A stretch of 64,000 bases of DNA from Adhaeribacter pallidiroseus (GTDB lineage: Bacteria; Bacteroidota; Bacteroidia; Cytophagales; Hymenobacteraceae). Each line of letters starts with the position of its first letter. Position 1 is the first letter of the stretch. Shown here one piece after another: positions 19,113 through 27,134 of the stretch. The translations under genes were made by a program, and so were the position numbers. The DNA lies in NCBI RefSeq assembly GCF_003340495.1, contig NZ_QASA01000003.1, forward strand, positions 1 through 64,000, in the 5' to 3' direction. The notes beneath the pieces were generated by a model. It was not told the origin of the DNA. It saw only the letters and a program-made list of their open reading frames with translations, and did not search any database.

Positions 19113-19194
19113 GCAATGACAGCTAACCACACCTAGATACTAACCAGTGACATCTTGTAGCTACCTAGAAAGTATAACTTGACTTATTTGTTTT

Positions 19195-20334
19195 TTAGGT
19201 AATAACGGGTACTTTCTTAATCGTTACTAAAGGCTGCTTAACTATTTTACTTTCGTAGCGGGGTGTAACTGTTGGCTGTTTATACTGTTTTAGCTCGTAT
19301 TTTCTCCGTAGAACAACAGTTACCACTTTAACCGTAACATTAATATCATTGTGGAAGTTATCATTATGCAACCCCAGGTAAAAGGTCCCCTGTGTGGGCG
19401 CTTCTTTCCGGCCATAGCCCGAGATACCATTACCGTGATCATAATAGCGAAAACCACCTTTATCAAAACTATTCATAAATATGGTAGCATTAGCCCGATC
19501 TGCCATAAAGTAATATTCCACGTTGCTACCCGCGTTTCCGGTGGGCAGAAAGGCTACTTGGTTCAAGGCCAATCCAATCAAAGGATGGCCCGTGACATTG
19601 GCTAAACTACCTAATGCTTGTACATAAGCCTTTTTGTTTGCTTCGAAGGCTAAGTGACCCTCTTGTCCTACCCCTAGCCAATAGGCCCAGGAGATAAGCT
19701 CGGTAGATTCTAAAGGAGCGGTCTTATTTTGCGGTAAATTAATTTGAATCACCGATTCGCTCGGCTTTCCGATGGTAGTTTCGGCGGCAACTTGTTCGAC
19801 TCTACTAAATAACTCTTGCGCGAGGGTATCTACTTTGACTAGTTCTTTTTTCGTGTAATAAGTAAAAGTAGTATCATAGCGCGTAAGTTCTTGCTTGGTA
19901 ACGGTAGTAAAAGTAGTATCAGTTACTTCTTTCCAAGTTACTTGGGTATTAAAGTTAATTGTGCTGGAGCTGGCGGGTTTACGATTAATTTTAACAGTAC
20001 AAGCTCTTTGCGCAAGAGCGTTATTGGTAAACCGGAATAGATAAATTCCTCGTTTATTGATTTTGAGGCTTTTAGTAAAGGTAGATACCTGTAAGCCCGC
20101 ATATTTTGTTTGATTGGGATATTCTATAATCTCTACTTGCTTAAGTCCTTTCTTGCTTAAGTCAACAAAATCAAAAACTAATTCATCTCCGGCTTCAAAA
20201 CCATAGTAGTATTCTTTAGAACCCATTCCTGGGACTTTAACAGATAAATCCGCTACTTCTACGAGGGCACTTTGGGCTAATGTGGTGTTTTCAAAAAAGA
20301 ATACCAGTAATAAAAGAGTAACCAGGTGTTTCAT
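19195..20334 (-). CDS. Secreted protein of unknown function (379 aa)
   Basis: The ATG at 20334 opens a clear signal peptide (MKHLVTLLLLVFFFENTTLAQ). The mature N-terminus looks beta-rich and may be a jelly-roll or PKD-like domain. It is followed by a threonine-rich linker (about 125-170) and a second beta domain with SWAYWLGVGQEG. The C-terminus is basic and rich in valine and threonine. It is probably periplasmic or surface exposed. I do not recognise the family. The copy 2 version has a 1-base loss. Confidence 0.65.
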   Translation of the reverse strand: MKHLVTLLLLVFFFENTTLAQSALVEVADLSVKVPGMGSKEYYYGFEAGDELVFDFVDLSKKGLKQVEIIEYPNQTKYAGLQVSTFTKSLKINKRGIYLFRFTNNALAQRACTVKINRKPASSSTINFNTQVTWKEVTDTTFTTVTKQELTRYDTTFTYYTKKELVKVDTLAQELFSRVEQVAAETTIGKPSESVIQINLPQNKTAPLESTELISWAYWLGVGQEGHLAFEANKKAYVQALGSLANVTGHPLIGLALNQVAFLPTGNAGSNVEYYFMADRANATIFMNSFDKGGFRYYDHGNGISGYGRKEAPTQGTFYLGLHNDNFHNDINVTVKVVTVVLRRKYELKQYKQPTVTPRYESKIVKQPLVTIKKVPVIT

Positions 20335-20552
20335 GAAGGAAGAAATTGAAGAAGAACTTAATTTTAAACATATAAAAAACACTATATTTTAAATTAAGTT
20401 CCACCTTTAAATATTTTTCCTTACCGGACTCGCTCATAGACTTTAAGTTCTATTCTGATTCGTGCTTCCGCGAATTAATGGCTAATCGCTACGAGAGCTT
20501 TTTCCTATACTATTTTGTCAGTAACGGTGCTGATAGTTAAACAATAAATAGT

Positions 20553-20753
20553 ATGAAAATAGAACACGTAAATTTAATGCGAGCTGGATTTAAAAACACG
20601 CACAATGGATCCTTGTGGTTGTATCAGAAAGGAGAGGTTGCCGTGGGGATCTTGCGGGAAGGAGAATTCGATGAAGAAATAATTATCCTTGTTAAGGGTA
20701 ACAAAAAAGAGGATGTTATATCCATGAACGAGTTAAATGCTTTATTCTTTTAA
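20553..20753 (+). CDS. Small protein of unknown function (66 aa)
   Basis: A short, well-formed frame identical in both copies (55853-56053). It begins MKIEHVNLMRAGFKNTHNG and appears to be a mixed alpha/beta protein without signal peptide. It ends 42 bases before element B. I do not recognise the family. Confidence 0.55.
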   Translation: MKIEHVNLMRAGFKNTHNGSLWLYQKGEVAVGILREGEFDEEIIILVKGNKKEDVISMNELNALFF

Positions 20754-20795
20754 CTAAATTCTTTCATAAATCATGTTATTACTTTTTCGTCTATC

Positions 20796-20936
20796 AGAAC
20801 TCATCTCAAAAATCAAGAACACTTGTTGATTTCTAAGATGGTTTAATGAGAAAGTTATAAAGCTAAAAAGACCTGGTATAACCAGGTCTTTTGCATTCTC
20901 ATTATATCGTCGTTTCACGAGACGATTTTGGTCAAC
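20796..20936 (+). repeat. Structured ~140-bp inverted repeat, right arm (element B)
   Basis: It runs from AGAACTCATCTCA to GGTCAAC and matches element A (6033-6170) in inverted orientation. The three-hairpin order is conserved, including the central CCTGG...CCAGG stem with a compensatory change. It lies in the 424-bp gene-free gap between the 66-aa gene and the alpha/beta hydrolase; the rest of the gap shows nothing I can name. The copy 2 equivalent is 56096-56235. Confidence 0.75.
20866..20892. terminator. Bidirectional hairpin inside element B
   Basis: AAAAGACCTGG pairs with CCAGGTCTTTT over 11 bp around TATAA. Compared with the element A hairpin, one T-A pair has become G-C, so the stem is kept while the sequence changes. 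The copy 2 equivalent is 56165-56191. Confidence 0.65.
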
Positions 20937-21177
20937 CTATATCTGGACAAGACAGACAAAGCATGGCTACTTACCATCAAGCTAGTTAATAAACTAACAT
21001 TGTAATTTTAAAGGAGAATAATGACTTAATAGGACCATCGTTTATCGACTGCAATAAAAAGACCCTTCCTAGTAATGGTCCTTCCCTGCGCTAATCAACG
21101 GCTACACCAACTTGACTGTCCCTAACTCCGTAAATAGTCCTAAGCTATTACGCCATAGCTCCTGATTCCAATATCTT

Positions 21178-22095
21178 ATGGATATGCACTGCATTCGCCG
21201 CGGCACCGGTAAGCCGCTATTACTTATTCACGGAATTGGCGGTAGCTCGCGTTCTTGGCATCTGATCCTGGATGCCCTAGTTGAAGCGGGTCGGCAAGTT
21301 ATTGCCGTTGACTTACCGGGCCACGGGGCTACCCCGGCCTTGCGAGGGGAAGTATCTATCCGTACGCTGGCGGATGCCGTTACAGATTTTCTGCAAAAAC
21401 AGGATTTAATGGGTATTGATGCGGTAGGTAGTTCCATGGGTGCCCGCTTGGTACTAGAGCTAGCTCGACGCGGGGGAATAGTAGGCGCCGTTGTTTCATT
21501 GGACCCCGGCGGATTTTGGCGGGGCTGGGAAGTACCTTTTTTTTATTATTCAGTGGCTACTTCCGTGCGCCTAGTGCGGTTATTGCAACCGATAATGCCA
21601 ACCCTCTTGGGAAACCCCATTGGCCGTACGGCCCTATTAGCTCAGTTTTCTGCTCGTCCCTGGCAATTACCGGCTACCTTAGTAGGCGACGAAATGCGCA
21701 CTTTTGCCAGCTCCCCTTCTTTTGATGAACTCTTAGACCAATTAGCTCACGGAGAGCGGCAACAAGGGGTTCCTCCGGGAACCATTAAGCAACCATTGGT
21801 CATTGGCTGGGGCCGGCAGGACCGGGTTTGTCTTCCCCGGCAAGCAACGCGGGCTTTAGCTGCTTTTCCCGACGCTCACCTGCATTGGTTTAATGATTGC
21901 GGCCACTTTCCCCAGTGGGATGCCCCTACCCAAACAGTGCGCCTAGTGCTAGCAGTAATTAATGGTGAATTGCTATTGGGTGGTTTACCGGCCCAAAGCA
22001 CTCAACGAACTTCTCCCCGTAAAGTATTCTTTAAGCTGGCAATTGGCCTGGTGTTAATCGCCAGCGTTATCGGGCTTTTCCGGCGAAAAACATAA
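21178..22095 (+). CDS. Alpha/beta hydrolase with C-terminal membrane anchor (305 aa)
   Basis: The alpha/beta-hydrolase pattern is complete: an HGIGGSS oxyanion turn at about 18-24, GSSMGA with nucleophile S86, an acidic residue in GRQDR near 220, and the catalytic histidine in GHFPQWD near 245. A hydrophobic helix at about 285-301 (LAIGLVLIASVIGLF followed by RRK) would anchor the C-terminus in the membrane, which is unusual for this fold. The substrate cannot be read from sequence; the family includes esterases, haloperoxidases and dienelactone hydrolases. Identical at 56477-57394. Confidence 0.85.
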   Translation: MDMHCIRRGTGKPLLLIHGIGGSSRSWHLILDALVEAGRQVIAVDLPGHGATPALRGEVSIRTLADAVTDFLQKQDLMGIDAVGSSMGARLVLELARRGGIVGAVVSLDPGGFWRGWEVPFFYYSVATSVRLVRLLQPIMPTLLGNPIGRTALLAQFSARPWQLPATLVGDEMRTFASSPSFDELLDQLAHGERQQGVPPGTIKQPLVIGWGRQDRVCLPRQATRALAAFPDAHLHWFNDCGHFPQWDAPTQTVRLVLAVINGELLLGGLPAQSTQRTSPRKVFFKLAIGLVLIASVIGLFRRKT

Positions 22096-22657
22096 GGATT
22101 TTTTTGTACAAGAACAAACGAGCAGTCCGTAGCTTTTCCGGCTTTAAATATCTTCCTTTAAGAATATACTTAGCCGAATACGAGGTAAGGACGCCGATTA
22201 TCTACTTTTATTTTATACCGATTATAACTGCTGAAAATAGAAGGAGATTACTATACTTCTTAATTTTACATAATCAAGTTTCGCGGACTGCTTTACAAAA
22301 AGGTATACCCACTATTATATTCAATAAAGGTCGTTTTCTGTCTTTCGTTATATGTAAGGGAAAGGAAAACAAAGTAAAGGTCTGGCACTAGCAGTAGTTA
22401 AAACACCCGGAATAGCCCGGAGCTCCCGCTGGCCGCTGGAATTAGAAAAGCATTCACTAAATTGGCCAAAGAAGGAGCAAGAGAGCCGCCACTACTCCAG
22501 TAAAAAATTGGTTCGCAGAATAGGCCTTCGGCAACTCTCCATCCATAATGCAAGTAACCGGAATTACTTTAGCTATCTGCTAGTATTCATATTGGTATTC
22601 TAATAAAACAAAATGCGGAAACTGCCTTTTCAATAAATAGTTTAAGCTGACCGACCA
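22096..22657. other. 562-bp gap without a convincing gene
   Basis: A 95-codon frame at 22104-22391 starts at TTG and has a composition unlike the neighbouring genes, so I do not count it. I see no strong repeat or hairpin. The copy 2 equivalent is 57395-57956. Confidence 0.5.
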
Positions 22658-23101
22658 GTGAAAAAAAGCCTGATAATCTTAGTCATCTTAGTAGTGTTGA
22701 ATTCTTGTAACAACCAAATCCAACTAACAATGGACACTAAAAACATGGATGTAGTAAAGCAGTACTTTGAACATTTTAACAACCACGATTGGGAGAAGAT
22801 GGCGGAAATGTATTCAGAAACAACTGCGTTTAAAGACCCTTCCCTTGGACAAGGAATTGTAAAACAGACGCGTGAACAGATTGCTCAAAAGTATAGTGAA
22901 TTAAATGAAGCTTTTCCTGATTTGAAAGATGATGTTATCCAGGTATACCCATCAGGCGAAAACCATATTATTGTGGAATTTGTATCGAGCGGAACCGCGC
23001 CAGATGATTCTAAATTGGAACTTCCAATATGCACAATTTTTACAATTGAAAATGGAAAAATCGTTAAAGACTTTACCTATTACGATAATTTTGAAGAATA
23101 A
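22658..23101 (+). CDS. SnoaL-like lipoprotein (147 aa)
   Basis: A GTG start opens a lipoprotein signal peptide (MKKSLIILVILVVLNSC). A single NTF2/SnoaL-like domain follows, with VVKQYFEHFNNHDWEKMAEMY and a C-terminal ENGKIVKDFTYYDN typical of polyketide-cyclase or ketosteroid-isomerase relatives. It would sit on the periplasmic face of a membrane. The start is chosen because it gives the signal peptide; an internal ATG at 22730 would give a cytoplasmic form. The two copies differ in one T near the 3' end, giving FEE-stop here and a longer tail in copy 2. Confidence 0.8.
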   Translation: MKKSLIILVILVVLNSCNNQIQLTMDTKNMDVVKQYFEHFNNHDWEKMAEMYSETTAFKDPSLGQGIVKQTREQIAQKYSELNEAFPDLKDDVIQVYPSGENHIIVEFVSSGTAPDDSKLELPICTIFTIENGKIVKDFTYYDNFEE

Positions 23102-23175
23102 AAAGCCGGCACATGATATCTAGGTAGGCCTATACGTAAGAATATGTAAAATGGCTTTATCCAATCTCAAGAAAA

Positions 23176-23228
23176 CGGTCGTTTTACGAGACGATTTGCT
23201 ATGAGACTTGTCCTAAGAAACGTTGACC
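23176..23228 (+). repeat. Site C, a partial copy of the element A/B end
   Basis: These 53 bases match the outer end of element A (minus strand of 6008-6060) at 41 positions by eye, including GTCGTTTTACGAGACG and GTTGACC at identical spacing. The left flank is unrelated to A and B and instead completes an AAAACG-GT-CGTTTT dyad (23172-23185). Homology to A therefore begins at about the central GT. The copy 2 equivalent is 58474-58526. Confidence 0.6.
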
Positions 23229-23361
23229 CTTACTCCGCACCCTAAGAAAAAGATTGTTCCGTTAGTTTACATCCGTAGGGGTCGTGCTTGCTCACAGAAA
23301 AAGCTATTCCGACTACTCGCTTGCTGGTCAATCTGCTAAGCACTGGCCAGGTTAATCATAC

Positions 23362-24090
23362 CTAAAATACAAAACCTACTCTCAGTCCAGGATTAGCATA
23401 GGCGCCTAAAGCAAATTGTCGGAAACCATTTACTTTATCTGCATAAGTAGTAATGCCATTTTCCTTAATTTCAATTTTTTTAGAAATTTTATATTGAATT
23501 CCATAGCCTAATTCCATGCCTACATAAAATCTTTTAACAAAATAATAATCTGCGCCCACAATTGCATTTAAGCCAATTTGCGAATACCCAGGTCTTCCAT
23601 TAGGATTTTGATTATCATCTATATAGCCATTTTTAACAGAAATTTCTCTATCAGGCCCTGTATATTCAGATTTTACAAATGTGGAGGTGAAGCCAATTTC
23701 TGCACCTATATAGGGCGATAACTTTTTTGTTCCACTAAAATGTTTTTCGATTCCGGTAGTTGCACTCAATAGCCAAATACTTGTTTGGCTACTTGTAAGG
23801 TCAGTTAATAATGGTTCGTTATTTTCTGAATCATGAACAAGGTTAAATCCAAATCTTAAAGCAGTATTATCTGATTTAAAATATCTTGCTTTTACTAAGC
23901 CTATATAAGGTCCTAAACTAACTCCGGGGTTATTGAAGGTAAAACCTTCTTTCAACAAATTTAAAGTAAGTTCAGTGGTAATATCTCCTTTGAGAGGTTT
24001 CAGCGTGTCATCCTGGTTTTGCTCTGTTTGGGCTTGAGAAAAATAAAATGAGAAAAATAAAAGGGCTACTAATGAAAGCTTTTTTTTCAT
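23362..24090 (-). CDS. Outer-membrane beta-barrel protein (242 aa)
   Basis: The ATG at 24090 opens a signal peptide (MKKKLSLVALLFFSFYFSQAQ). The mature part alternates aromatic and polar residues in strands (GPYIGLVKARYF, LSPYIGAEIGFTSTF, YVGMELGYGIQYKI) and ends in LRVGFVF, with the C-terminal phenylalanine typical of barrels inserted by BamA. It resembles small porin-like or OmpW/OprF-size barrels of Bacteroidota. The ligand is unknown. The copy 2 version has two small losses. Confidence 0.8.
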   Translation of the reverse strand: MKKKLSLVALLFFSFYFSQAQTEQNQDDTLKPLKGDITTELTLNLLKEGFTFNNPGVSLGPYIGLVKARYFKSDNTALRFGFNLVHDSENNEPLLTDLTSSQTSIWLLSATTGIEKHFSGTKKLSPYIGAEIGFTSTFVKSEYTGPDREISVKNGYIDDNQNPNGRPGYSQIGLNAIVGADYYFVKRFYVGMELGYGIQYKISKKIEIKENGITTYADKVNGFRQFALGAYANPGLRVGFVF

Positions 24091-24551
24091 GAAAGTTTGT
24101 TTTGTATTGTTGGATGTAGAAATTATATCAGTCCAAAATAACGATAGTTTGTTAAAGAAGGCGTACAATGTTGTGAATTGAAGAAATAAAAAACCTATTA
24201 ATGATGAACCGGTATCTTCAATCAGCCAACACGCTGTGATAGCATCCTGTACTGTCTGCTTGCGTGCTACTTAGGCTGCCTAGCGCCAGTTTGTTACTCT
24301 GGCTAGCAGTGATTAACTTTTCTCCTCTCTTGTAAATTAGGCTTTATGGTTAATCGCTTAATTGAAAAATAACTAATGTAACAAAACCCAGAAAACCAAC
24401 CCTATTTAACATAACAGTCGTTATCAGAAAAAATGCTTTTCCAGCCGTCGGAGTGGGTTTATTATTGGCGCATTTTCTGGCACTTTTAAAGAAAGATTTA
24501 AATTACTCTTAAAAGTATAGCCGGTTCAATATAAAATTTTTTATCTTTTGA
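24091..24551. other. Gene-free gap
   Basis: About 460 bp between the barrel gene and the 118-aa gene. I see no coding signal and no strong hairpin. The copy 2 equivalent is 59387-59846. Confidence 0.5.
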
Positions 24552-24908
24552 TTAATCGAGCTTCTTGACGGGCATGTGATAAAGCGTAGTGGAATCCGGT
24601 ATAACAGCCAGAATTTGAAATTTAATGGTAGAGTCCGGTTGCATAATGGGCATTTTCGTGGCTATACTCTTTTGCAACGGTACCTCTCCCTTTGCTTTCT
24701 GATCCCCTGATAGGTGCTGGCTGGTCACCCCCTTCTGTTGAAGACCTTTTAAGAACGCCGCCGGATCTTGGGCCAGGTAGTTATCGTGGAGTTCTGGTGT
24801 TTTCAGCTGGATGGATGGGAACCGCTCTATTTTCGGGGCAACAACCTGAGCCTTTGCCCCTACTAGGTTTAAGATTAGAAGCAATGCGAGTATGGTATAT
24901 GGTTTCAT
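24552..24908 (-). CDS. Small secreted protein of unknown function (118 aa)
   Basis: A signal peptide (MKPYTILALLLILNLVGAKAQ) precedes about 97 mature residues that are rich in proline, glutamine and lysine. It is the last of four co-directional small genes (25719 down to 24552), separated from the 82-aa gene by 43 bases, so it is probably in their operon. The family is unknown. Identical at 59847-60203. Confidence 0.65.
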   Translation of the reverse strand: MKPYTILALLLILNLVGAKAQVVAPKIERFPSIQLKTPELHDNYLAQDPAAFLKGLQQKGVTSQHLSGDQKAKGEVPLQKSIATKMPIMQPDSTIKFQILAVIPDSTTLYHMPVKKLD

Positions 24909-24951
24909 GTTTAAGGTAGTTAGCCCAGAATCAATCTACTAATGTAAACTA

Positions 24952-25200
24952 TTATCTAATTACATCCGGTAATTTTATTTTAGCCAGGTAAGGTGCCAGC
25001 AGTTCCAGGCTCTGAAAGCCGCGTACGTAATCCACCTCATTGCCCTGTACCTGGTAGTATACCTCAATAAAGAATTCGCTTAGGTGATACAGGGCTATTC
25101 GATGGCCTAAATGAAATCGATACGATAAGTAGGCGCCATGCTGCCAGGTCCAAGCCAGTCGTTCTTCTTGAGAGCCGCGATTAAAGTCATACAAGGTCAT
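24952..25200 (-). CDS. Unknown protein (82 aa)
   Basis: It has an aromatic-rich N-terminal half (LAWTWQHGAYLSYRFHLGH) and an alpha/beta C-terminal half. There is no signal peptide. It lies 82 bases after the 46-aa membrane protein on the same strand. The copy 2 version is broken by small losses. I do not recognise the family. Confidence 0.6.
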   Translation of the reverse strand: MTLYDFNRGSQEERLAWTWQHGAYLSYRFHLGHRIALYHLSEFFIEVYYQVQGNEVDYVRGFQSLELLAPYLAKIKLPDVIR

Positions 25201-25282
25201 TCTAAAATCAGTTAACCCGGAAATAAAGAATACGATTGTCCATTAGAAAAGATGGCCCCTGCTACTGCTAACGACTGCTATC

Positions 25283-25423
25283 TTACCATTTACGTCTATT
25301 TCGTTTATGCTTTTGATAAGAAGAAGGCCACCGCTGCTGAATCCAGATTCTCAGAATATACCCCACAGCTAGTATACCACCCACCAGCAACGACCATTCC
25401 CACCCAGTTATCGAATCACTCAT
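25283..25423 (-). CDS. Small single-span membrane protein (46 aa)
   Basis: The frame starts at an ATG 11 bases after the stop of the 94-aa gene and has one hydrophobic span (WSLLVGGILAVGYILRIWI, about residues 10-28). A strongly basic tail (QKHKRNRRKW) follows, so by the positive-inside rule the C-terminus should be cytoplasmic. The tight spacing and clean membrane segment support it as real. It could be an accessory subunit for its neighbours. Copy 2 has two single-base losses here. Confidence 0.6.
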   Translation of the reverse strand: MSDSITGWEWSLLVGGILAVGYILRIWIQQRWPSSYQKHKRNRRKW

Positions 25424-25434
25424 CAACTTGGTAG

Positions 25435-25719
25435 CTAGTCGGAATCCGGGATAAAATAACATTCCACCAGGATACGCGAATTAAGACGGGTCATAAACTC
25501 GGAACCTTCCGCCACATTCGGCAAAGTGATTTTAATTGTCGTAAATTCCTGCCGGATCAAATCGTCCGGGAAAACATTATCCTTGAGCTGCTCTACTTGT
25601 TTCTTTTTCAGATAAGGAAAAGAAAACAGCACGCTCTGCTGATCAATCTGCCGAATAAAGCGGCCTAAGGGCATGAGCCGCAAGGGTATTTTCAGCCATA
25701 ATTCTTCTGCGATATCCAT
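25435..25719 (-). CDS. Unknown protein (94 aa), with a truncated paralogue elsewhere
   Basis: A soluble alpha/beta protein that begins MDIAEELWLKIPLRLMPLG and is the first gene of a run of four small minus-strand genes. Its first 36 codons are repeated, with a few changes and then a stop, at 38019-38129 next to the signalling genes. I do not recognise the family. Copy 2 has lost the start codon and has a further break. Confidence 0.65.
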   Translation of the reverse strand: MDIAEELWLKIPLRLMPLGRFIRQIDQQSVLFSFPYLKKKQVEQLKDNVFPDDLIRQEFTTIKITLPNVAEGSEFMTRLNSRILVECYFIPDSD

Positions 25720-26244
25720 TCTTGCTCCTTATACGGCAAAAACCTGAAAATTGCCTAGGGGGAGAATAAGAATTATTTAACAGCTAGCTAAATAACTCTT
25801 GCTACGTTGCAGGCTGCTGCTACCCGCAGCACTTACCACTCCTCTCCCACTCTATTTTCAGCTTAGTTAAGGCATGTCTGATAAGTACACATTATGTAAA
25901 GTAGGGCTTGTTTTCCAAGAATTAATAAGAAAGGAGTGCTAGCAATTTAAAAGAAAGAGTATTAAGCAATCATTCTGAGGAGAAAACAATGGCATTAGCA
26001 ACAAAAAACATGGATTCAGCAACAAAATATAGCGGGTGTTGCAACAAAAGAAATGCGGATTCCTTTGTTCCTCGGGAAGAGCGGTGCTCCTCTCCCACCT
26101 AGCCAAGACTTATAAGTACCTATATATTAAATTGGATAACAAACTAAATGTGGCCAGACACCCGCAAGTTTGCGCTAAATTAGTTATTTTACTAGCCAGA
26201 AACAGATTCATCCTTCTACCCTCCTAAAACCATTCAGAAAAGGT
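25720..26244. other. Divergent intergenic region with GCAACAAAA repeats
   Basis: GCAACAAAA occurs at 25998, 26019 and 26041, spaced 21 and 22 bases apart, about two helical turns. The region lies between the divergent small-gene run and the AraC gene and could hold the AraC binding sites. I see no gene in it. The copy 2 equivalent is about 61004-61521. Confidence 0.45.
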
Positions 26245-27048
26245 ATGAGCAGGCTAGTACCTTTCCTGAAAGGACAATACTCCGGAAAAATAAATGATAT
26301 TCATTACCTAGAAGGCTTGACGGTAGGAACGACGATCTACTCGCCCGAAACCGGCACCAGCTCCCTGCATTACCACCAAAACCCTCACCTGAGTTTGCTG
26401 CTGGGAGGAGGACATTTGGAAAAAAGAACCAAAACCGAATTTGCCCGACTACCAGGAGATATCCTGTTTTGCCACGGCGGAGAACCGCATCAATTTATCA
26501 CCCAAGAATTTCCTTCTAAAAACATCAATCTCGAAATAGATTATTCCTTTTTACGGCACTACGACATCTCCGAAAGTAGCATTGATCAAGCCGTTTCCAA
26601 AAACGTAAACGCGAAGTTCTTAATCTTAAAAGCATATCGGGAAGTGCGGACCAAAGACTCCGATACGGAAACTTCCATCCAAATGCTGCTGCTTAGTTTA
26701 ATGCAAGAATCCGTTAAGATAACAACGGGTATTCCACCTAAATGGACCGTCTTGCTTATGGAAATACTACAGGATAAATGGAACGAACCAGTGACCTTGC
26801 CGGAACTTGCTTCCCTCACCCAGGTGCATCCCGTTACCATCTCGAAACATTTTACCAGGTATTTTGCCTGTACCTTGGGAGAGTACAGGCGGAAATTAAA
26901 AGTAAACAAAAGCCTTGCTTTATTGCGAAATCCGCATCTTTCGTTAACGGACGTGGCTTTAGAATGTGGCTTTGCCGACCAAAGTCATTTTATCCGCATT
27001 TTTAAAGAAATGACGGGTTGGCTGCCGAAGCATTTCAAAAAATTATAG
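26245..27048 (+). CDS. AraC-family transcriptional regulator (267 aa)
   Basis: An N-terminal cupin-like sensing region (about 20-110, with SLHYHQNPHLSLLLGGG and PGDILFCHGGEPHQF) precedes an AraC double helix-turn-helix at about 165-265. The latter has LASLTQVHPVTISKHFTRYF and the signature DVALECGFADQSHFIRIFKEMTG in two parts. It would bind DNA and respond to a small ligand. The serine hydrolase gene follows 86 bases downstream on the same strand and is a likely target. The copy 2 version is broken by several small losses. Confidence 0.9.
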   Translation: MSRLVPFLKGQYSGKINDIHYLEGLTVGTTIYSPETGTSSLHYHQNPHLSLLLGGGHLEKRTKTEFARLPGDILFCHGGEPHQFITQEFPSKNINLEIDYSFLRHYDISESSIDQAVSKNVNAKFLILKAYREVRTKDSDTETSIQMLLLSLMQESVKITTGIPPKWTVLLMEILQDKWNEPVTLPELASLTQVHPVTISKHFTRYFACTLGEYRRKLKVNKSLALLRNPHLSLTDVALECGFADQSHFIRIFKEMTGWLPKHFKKL

Positions 27049-27134
27049 TTTTAAGCACGAGGCTAATCTCATTCTATTTTTAGTGCTTATTCATGGCCAT
27101 CTTTCCCCCATTTCCAACAGCCATTAATGAACCC

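Noticed and set aside
22104-22391. 95-codon open frame after the alpha/beta hydrolase
   Set aside because: It starts at TTG within a T run, has no family resemblance, and its residue composition (many I, Y, F, R, K) looks like translated AT-rich spacer. Its presence in both copies proves nothing, since the copies are the same sequence.
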